Below are positions 57,995 to 64,000 of a stretch of 64,000 nt of DNA, piece by piece. Position numbers and translations under genes: made by a program. Source of the stretch: Gnetum montanum (Eukaryota > Streptophyta > Gnetopsida > Gnetales > Gnetaceae); the NCBI GenBank assembly GCA_015680685.1, contig MNCI01018966.1, positions 202,676 through 266,675 of the forward strand. Direction: 5' to 3'. Within the stretch, counting starts at the first letter, position 1. Each line of letters starts with the position of its first letter. The notes beneath the pieces are model-generated. The model did no database searches. It was not told where the DNA came from and was given only the letters and a program-made list of their open reading frames with translations.

Positions 57995-58958
57995 TGATGA
58001 GTGGTGAGTACCCCTATGCCTAACCATATGAATCACAAGTGTTCACATATGATCTGGTCAAATTCCACGAATGGGACTAGTTGTAGCATCTAGATTGTTA
58101 AGCATTGATTGCAGGACGTTGTGTTCCCACTTGGAATAGTGGTAGCTTTCTCATGTATGGTTAGTCCAAAGTGAAACATATGATAGTTGATGTTATTATG
58201 ACCTTAAGCAGATCTTAATGATAATAGAGAAATTAATTATTCAAACTAATTAACAATAGGATAATAAATTCTACACTAGCCTAAGGATGATGGGTGTCTA
58301 TTCCTAGCTTTCTGTAGATGTCCTAAACCCACATATCCACTATTGGGATTACCAAACATTTTACTACTAGGTCAACCAAGCAATAACACTGTTGGGATTA
58401 CCAAGTGAATCCATGTTTACACTCAAAACTAATCATGCTCATTCCTCCAATTAATTAGCATGCATAAAAATATAAATATTAACTAAGTACATGGAAAGTA
58501 AATTGCATGAAAAGTAAATCTATTCTATGTCAAAGTGTTGCAATGAATATGAATCAATCTTGATCTTATTGTATTTCATGGAATGTGTCTAGGTAAAATT
58601 CCACTCAAATAAGACATCGTACAATTAACTCAAATTCACATTATGGGCACTCACTCATTATTTCCTAAGATCATTGAATGAAACTACAAGAGTATAGCAA
58701 CAAAATGACCAAAATATGTCAAATACAAAGTGAGTTTTAGCATATTTATAGGCAAATATAGGCATTGCATTGATAGAGATGTGTTAATGCATTTAGCTGC
58801 ATTGATAAAGATGTGTCAACAAGTATGTGTCGATGGGGATACATCAACACATCTAAGATGCATTGCCTATTAATGCATCTATGTGTTTTAATCCACACAT
58901 ATGCATCGATGCATCTAAGATGTGTCAATGAAGCTACATGACATATCTCATCTCATAA
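57995..58958 (-). mobile_element. Element F 5' LTR
   Basis: On the plus strand it begins TGATGAGTGGTGAG and aligns with 48,095-49,062 along its length. Minus-strand TATA box near 58,745, preceded by ATGCAT/ATGCATC motifs from about 58,757 to 58,925. The outer end near 58,958 lacks a clear terminal CA. Confidence 0.75.
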
Positions 58959-59232
58959 CTAGGCCTGGTGTCCAACTATTCAAAGAATTTTATAAAGTCA
59001 CTTAAGAAAAAGGATAGTTCAATTATGGGAAAAAATGTCTTCCAAAATGGAAATATTAAAGATCAAGATTTAAATTTGAGCTTTAAGGACCTAAAAATAA
59101 GAATTAAATAGAAGTCATTGAAGAACATGTGGGAACAATAATGTGGAAAAGGGTATTTTTTTTGTAATAGATCTAAATATGGTCCTTAATAAAAGCACAT
59201 ACTTATTAATTTGCTACTATTTTTTAAGAAAG

Positions 59233-60173
59233 TGATGAGCGGCTAGGTACCCCTATGCCCAACCATATGAATCACGGGCATTCACATGCGACTCGGTTAA
59301 ATTTCGTAGACTGTAAGCACTTAACATACACCAGACTCTAACTAGCAAAACCTTAGGTTAGAATGGTCATTGCGTTCCTAATCTCACTTGTGATGTTCTG
59401 TGTGTGATGGTTAAGTGAGATTAAGGCTAATGATTTTTATACCTTTTTACTTATCTTTTGGCGGCTAATTAAGGTATGAAAAATAAGGAATAAATTATTA
59501 TCTAATTTATAATTATCCTAGCTTGTACTCTAACTATTTCTAGCATAAGTATCTGATTCCATCTTTTGAGCACGTTCTAAGCATCTCCTAACACTTCTGG
59601 GTTACCAGACGTTAATCGTCACTAGGTTTACCAAGTGTTTGATTTACGTTTGAGATGGTTGTACTTATGACCTTTACAAACTATAAAGGATCGATAGCGA
59701 TTAAAATAACAATAATAGAAACTTAAGTAATTAACAAGTGATTAACAAAGCATAAACATATTAAACTACTGAATGCATAAAATAGCTAAGTCCAAATGCT
59801 ACAAGGAATGCTTGAAGAGTTCATCTTTATTACCATCACACCAATGGGCTCAAAGACATCAATGCTCAAATAAAGAGCCGATCACTTTTCTTACATCTAC
59901 TGCAAGCACTTGGAAAATATTCTATCTCCTACAGGCACTTGGAAAATATTCTATCTCCTGCAGAAACAAACTACAAAAGCTTTGCTACAACTAACTAAAA
60001 GGTACCTAAATGAGGCGGAAGACCCTCTTATTTATAGGACAAAATAGGATCCACATAAATGAGGTCATGTGATGCATGGAAGGCTATGTCGACGAGGCCG
60101 CATCGACACAACCACGTATACGTAGCCTCGTATACATGGCTGAGTCGATGCATCGACTAATGACACTTCATCA
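59233..60173 (-). mobile_element. Element G 3' LTR
   Basis: 941 bp, on the plus strand TGATGAGCGG ... CACTTCATCA. The adjoining plus-strand 'tacccccacaactga' is the reversed polypurine tract (tcagttgtgggggta). Minus-strand TATA box (tataaata) near 60,030, preceded by palindromes such as GTCGATGCATCGAC (about 60,145) and GTATAC-type motifs (60,115-60,135). A direct repeat of ~29 bp ('cacttggaaaatattctatctcct') lies at 59,907-59,960. Confidence 0.85.
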
Positions 60174-60399
60174 TACCCCCACAACTGAGTAAAAACTCGT
60201 CCTTGAGTTACTTTACAATTTGGAAGGTATGGATTTTTATTTACAATGCACATGACTTAACACACACATGACACAACATTAATTTGACCAAGTGCCCGAG
60301 TTATAGAGAAGGAAAAATTACAAAAATGACAGTGTTCAGAAACAAAATTGAACATCGTGCTGGCCTTGGAGTCTCTACCATGTAGAATGATGCATAAAA

Positions 60400-61480
60400 T
60401 TGTTGGAGAAGATCACACCATCCCTGGGGCCGGTCATTCCAATGGACCTTCTCCAACCTCTAGCCCATGCGTTGGTGGTGGCATGAATGATGGTTGCCCC
60501 ATGGTAGCTGCAACTTCTGGAGGCATCCAGAAAGCCTCCAAGAGAGCCCTCACCTTTTCTTCTTTGCTTCTGGGATCATGCACTATCTAGAAAACTTCTC
60601 CAATGTGTGCCAGAACTAGAACCTCCCAAGGGCATGGCGGCGCCGAGAAGAGTTCTTTCAAGTTGACAAACCAGGCTACAAACTGCTTACATTCGATGTC
60701 GAATGCTCGGATTGATGCCTACAGCTACTAGTAGTCATTCATTCAATGAACTAGGTTTTCTTGATTGTACGTTGTCATTCAAATCGCATGCGGAGAACCT
60801 TGAGTTCCGTGTTCACTGTTTCCAACTTTTGCTTTATTGCCTTATGTGCCTAAAGCTCACCCTCATATAGGGAATGTGAGGCGACCACTTTCTTTTCAAA
60901 TTCTAATTGTGGTCTCTTAGCTATGAGCATAGCCAGATTTGCATATCAAAGGTTGGCAAGCTCCATGTATTCTATCATCTCTTCAATCTGCAGCTTCTTA
61001 AGGTGGATTTCAACTTAATTGTAGGTGTTCAACCCATCAAAGATAGGTTTCCATACGTTGCCTCCTTCTCAGAGTTGTTGGAGTGCTTGGTTCATTTTGG
61101 CCTTCATGACTTGAATATGCTTTTCTTTTACTTCCTTCTACAATCCCACTTGGTCCTTGTAATGATTTTTCATGTTTTCAAATTTCAGGGCCTCATTCTT
61201 CCAAGCGGCAATTTCAATTGTAGATTTCTGTCGCAATGCCTGAACCTCCTCCATTAACAGATCCCGATTCTCAGTAGCCAACCTTCTTATGTCAGCATTC
61301 ACCTTGTCTAGTTCTTCCTACTGTTGGTGGATAAAATTTTTCATGTGTTCATTTTTGGCACCAACATTATGCAGATGATGAACGTCCGTGGTCAACTCAG
61401 CGTTATCCTAGCGAACCTTTTCTAAGTCCTTTTTAAAATGATATGACCGAGCATCTGCCAATGCCTTATCAAAGATCAAA
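60400..61480 (-). pseudogene. Coiled-coil ORF in the integrase position of element G, unrecognised
   Basis: One minus-strand frame can be read from 61,480 to about 60,720, with about ten in-frame stops nearly all explicable as CAG-to-TAG or similar changes, and a neighbouring frame continues to about 60,420. It contains LIFDKALADARSY, NADIRRLATENRD, LLMEEVQALRQKS, AMLIAKRPQLEFEKKVV and LETVNTELKVLRMRFE, strongly helical and Glu/Lys/Leu-rich, then a more globular part (FVAWFVNLKELFSAPPCPWE) and a Pro-rich end (MGQPSFMPPPTHG). No integrase motif is present. The LLMEEVQALRQK motif resembles SLWEEVMALR of the relic at 1,863-1,040. It could be a captured host gene or a lineage-specific extra ORF. 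Confidence 0.55.
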
Positions 61481-61483
61481 CTC

Positions 61484-62038
61484 CTAAAGAATCACCAACC
61501 ACCGGATAATGTGGGGCCTCACCATTAGTTTGTTCATTAGGAACTGGATAGCACTATGATCAATATGCACAAACACCTTGTATCCAAGCACATAGTGCCA
61601 GAATTTGTCCAAGGAAAACACTACCACCATCAACTCCTTTTCGATGGTGGTGTAGTTGAGCTGAGCACCCAAAATGCTATGGCTTGCATAGTGGATATAG
61701 TATGGACATTTATAGTCATCACACTGTGTAAGCACAGCTCCCAATGCATAATTAGAGGCATTTGTCATGATGTGGAAGGGCCTGGACCAATCAGGTGCCC
61801 ATAGAATTGGATTTTCTATGAGTTTCCTTTTAAGCAATTGGAATGTAGATTCGCATTCCTTGGTCCAGATGAACGAAGCATCCTTCTTTGTAAGTTCTAC
61901 CAACAGCTTGGTAATCTTTGAAAATTTTTCAATGAGTTGCCAGTAGTAACCAATGTGGCCAAGGAATGACTGAACATCTTTTACGGTGCTTGGTTGGTAG
62001 GTGATTCCTTGGATGATCTTGATCTTTTCAGGATCCAC
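61484..62038 (-). pseudogene. Element G RNase H (and end of RT)
   Basis: A 184-codon open stretch: VQSFLGHIGYYWQLIEKFSK, FIWTKECESTFQLLKRKL, PDWSRPFHIMTNASNYALGA (first acidic residue replaced: D usual, N here in MTN), HYASHSILGAQLNYTTIEKE and VHIDHSAIQFLMNKL. It ends HIIRWLVIL-stop, with EFDL just after the stop. The family would continue into a zinc-binding region and integrase. Upstream, RT lies in the next frame. Confidence 0.88.
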
Positions 62039-62660
62039 ACTAATCCTTGTCTGTCAGATGCAATGCCGCAACACAATGCCTTCTTGGACCATCAAATGGC
62101 TTTTCTACCAATTGAGCTGCAGATTGGTGTCTACACACCTTTTCAGAACCTGCTCCAAATGGTCCAAGGCTTGCTCAAATGTGGCCCCATAGGTAGAGAA
62201 GTCATCCATGAAGACTTCTACCCCAATGCCAATATGTTGCTGGAAGATGCTAAGGACAAGGCGTTGAAACGTAGCAGGTGCATTGCATAGGCCAAAAGGC
62301 ATCTTTTTGTATGCGAAAGTCCCCCATGAACTTATGAAATTTTTTTTGGCTTGGTCCTCTAGTACTATTTGGATTTGGTTATAACCACTATAACTATCCA
62401 AAAAGCTATAGTAGTGGTGCCCTGCAATGGTGTCCAACACCTGGTCCACAAATGGGAGCAGGAAGTGATCCTTGAAGGTAGCCATGTTAAGTAACTGGAA
62501 ATCAATATAGAACCTCCATTTTCCATCTTTCTTTGGTACAATAACGAGTGGGCTGACCCATTCGCTATCGGCAATAAAATAGATGAACCCCACCTTTAGC
62601 AATTGTTTGATTTCATCCTTTACAACTTGCTTCAGTTTGGGATTCAATCATCTTTATGGC
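62039..62660 (-). pseudogene. Element G reverse transcriptase
   Basis: Open from 62,647 to 62,105 for 180 codons: MNPKLKQVVKDEIKQLLKVG, SEWVSPLVIVPKKDGKWRFY, IDFQLLNMATFKDHF, YYSFLDSYSGYNQIQI, SSWGTFAYKKMPFGLCNAPA and the catalytic FMDDFSTYGATFEQAL. This is a complete gypsy RT palm domain of Athila type, the best-preserved enzyme in the window. A frameshift separates it from RNase H. It is very similar to the element D RT in every motif. Confidence 0.9.
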
Positions 62661-63900
62661 TGTCATAGTGGCTTTATCAAAGGGTCAATATAGATCCGAT
62701 GTTAGCAGACCCTAGGATCAACTCTAGTCAACTCAGGATATGACCATGCAAACGCAGCAACCCATTTGTTTACCACCTTTAGCAATCTCTTCTTCTATTC
62801 AAGAGAAAAGGTGGCATTCATAATTACTGGCTTTCCATTTTGCAAAAATGCATATTTCAAGTGAGCCAGTAAAGACTTTAGCTCCAGGGGCTCTTTTTTA
62901 AAGATGTCAGGGATATGCAGCTTCCCCCAATCATCATGGTCATTAATAGTGGAGGCCTATTGATGAACCTCTTCCATTTCATCCATGCTTTCAATGTAGG
63001 CTTGCAAAAGACCCTCAAACGGTTCCATGCATAATGCACTGTTAGTAGGATCAGCTGTTAACCACTAGGTGCCCTCTTGATTAGTGGCTGCTGCGTATAA
63101 GCATTATTGAACAAGTGATTCCTCGGTACACCGACTGCATGCTTGAATGGATATCTGCTTAGTGGAGCATAACTACTGCACACAACTGCACCTTGAGTCA
63201 CTGTATGTGATGCATGGAATGCACTTCTTCTCGATCTTCCTGAAAGGATTTTCCTTTGAAATTTTCAAGGACAGATCTTGGAATCCTAGTCGTGTGTCTA
63301 CCGTGCTTAGCCAGGCTCTTCTCATGATGATTGGGAAGTTGCCCTTGCAGTTCTCCACATGGATGACCAAGAAATTAGCAGGATAGAACCACCCACAAAC
63401 AGTGGCACAATGTCCTCCACCAATCCCAAGGGAACGGTGATGGACTAGTCTACTAATGCGAGCCATATGTTGCTCTTCTTTAGCAAGGGCAAGTTCTAGT
63501 TCTTGTACATATCATGAGAGATCAAATTAACCCCTCACCTTGAGTCCAGAAGAGCTTTACATGGCTCATTCCCTACCACTTGAAGATCTGGATCAATCAA
63601 TTTTTGGGGAAGATGACCTACTTTGATACAATCAATCATAGCATGTGTGAGCATGACCATTTGGACGTTGGAGTGTGGTTGGCTTGATGGTTGCTTTAGC
63701 AGTGGAATAGTGGAGGTGCTTGAAGCTTCAGAGGTACTGTCCATAGGTATATGTGAGGGTATGTTTAGATTATTGGGTCGAAAAAAAGGACGTTTTTGTG
63801 GCTTGGGTTCCGGTCCACTCGACTAAGGTGCCGGTTGTAAGTTAACAGCCCTCATAGCATTTTGTTACTGCGGCTGTGGCAGTATATCTCCCTACATCGA
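62661..63900 (-). pseudogene. Element G gag-linker end, protease and protease-RT linker
   Basis: From the right: MDSTSEASSTSTIPLLKQPS, then VQMVMLTHAMIDCIKVGHLP and NEPCKALLDSR at 63,540, where the D-S-G triplet has become D-S-R and is followed by a stop, then GVNLISHDMYKN. The frame at 63,466-63,173 has VCGWFYPANFLVIHV, PIIMRRAWLSTVDTRLGFQD and KKCIPCITYSDSRCSC. The linker 63,170-62,660 towards RT is readable in pieces. The Pro-rich gag end continues to the window edge. Confidence 0.75.
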
Positions 63901-64000
63901 TGGAGTAGGTGACAGTTGAGTGGGATGTTATAAAGGAGTGGTAGGAGAAGGTGATGGAGGATAAAAGAGATGTGGGCTCTCCCCCCTAGGTGATGGAGAT

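Larger units (their letters stand above)
48095..58958 (-). mobile_element. Element F: Athila-like pol-deleted element, gag split by a foreign insert
   Basis: Two related LTRs in the same orientation (57,995-58,958 as 5' LTR and 48,095-49,062 as 3' LTR, reading the minus strand) enclose, in the correct order, a decayed tRNA-Asp primer site, gag core, zinc knuckle, Pro/Gln linker, a scrap of the protease tail and post-pol non-coding DNA. RT, RNase H and integrase are absent, as in C. Outer flanks CTAGT (48,090-48,094) and CTAGG (58,959-58,963) agree at 4 of 5 bases, but the LTR edge there is not clean, so the target duplication is weak. A ~2.9-kb unrelated segment splits gag. Confidence 0.65.
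59233..64000 (-). mobile_element. Element G: Athila-like element, 3' part, runs off the window
   Basis: Minus strand, from the right edge: Pro-rich linker, protease, RT, RNase H, then a coiled-coil ORF and the 3' LTR. Gag, the primer site and the 5' LTR lie beyond 64,000. It is less decayed than D, with RT open over 180 codons and RNase H over 184. Integrase is absent: RNase H stops at a sequence matching EFDL and the coiled-coil ORF begins at once. Confidence 0.8.

Noticed and set aside
1-64000. tRNA, rRNA or snRNA genes
   Set aside because: None recognised. The only tRNA-like matches are primer-binding sites complementary to tRNA 3' ends.

Overview
This window has no intact host gene and no prokaryotic features. 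It is AT-rich, mostly CpG-depleted plant nuclear DNA made of nested, decayed LTR retrotransposons. Reading frames are riddled with TAG/TAA/TGA where CAG/CAA/CGA/TGG would be expected, which is the signature of old, methylated repeats. Tat-like and Athila-like Ty3/gypsy elements, Ty1/copia elements, a plant laccase exon and very few single-copy patches suggest a seed plant with a very large genome. A gymnosperm is my best inference, but I cannot name a species.

Layout. 1-4.4 kb: minus-strand relic of an intron-containing coiled-coil gene, ending in a false palindrome bounded by single Ns. 6.3-9.2 kb: degenerate ~185-bp tandem array. 9.86-13.2 kb: decayed Tat-like pol with two RNase H domains, followed by LTR-like sequence. 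14-18 kb: mostly featureless. 18.2-20.6 kb: minus-strand copia remnant (gag, protease, integrase). 21.1-28.2 kb: element C, a complete LTR-to-LTR Athila-like copy with a perfect 5-bp target duplication whose RT, RNase H and integrase are deleted. 29.2-39.1 kb: element D, an autonomous-length relative with its own perfect target duplication. 40.4-42.5 and 45.9-46.2 kb: better-preserved single-copy DNA with a possible host gene, apparently interrupted by a copia element (42,486-45,933). 48.1-59.0 kb: element F, a minus-strand Athila-like deletion derivative whose gag is split by a ~2.9-kb foreign segment carrying the last exon of a laccase gene. 59.2-64 kb: 3' part of element G (minus strand), which has protease, RT and RNase H, but a coiled-coil ORF where integrase should be.

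The Athila-like elements C, D, F and G are one superfamily. They share LTR ends (TGATG...CATCA), a tRNA-Asp-type primer site (seen in C, D, F), a short-spaced gag zinc knuckle (C, D, F) and a Pro/Gln-rich gag-protease linker. They have apparently exchanged the short-palindrome array just upstream of the TATA box. C and F kept gag but lost pol, so they could only have moved with proteins supplied by D- or G-like relatives. The most unusual items are these swapped palindrome arrays, the laccase-carrying insert in a gag gene, the coiled-coil ORF family seen at both ends of the window, and the copia insertion in a possible host exon.
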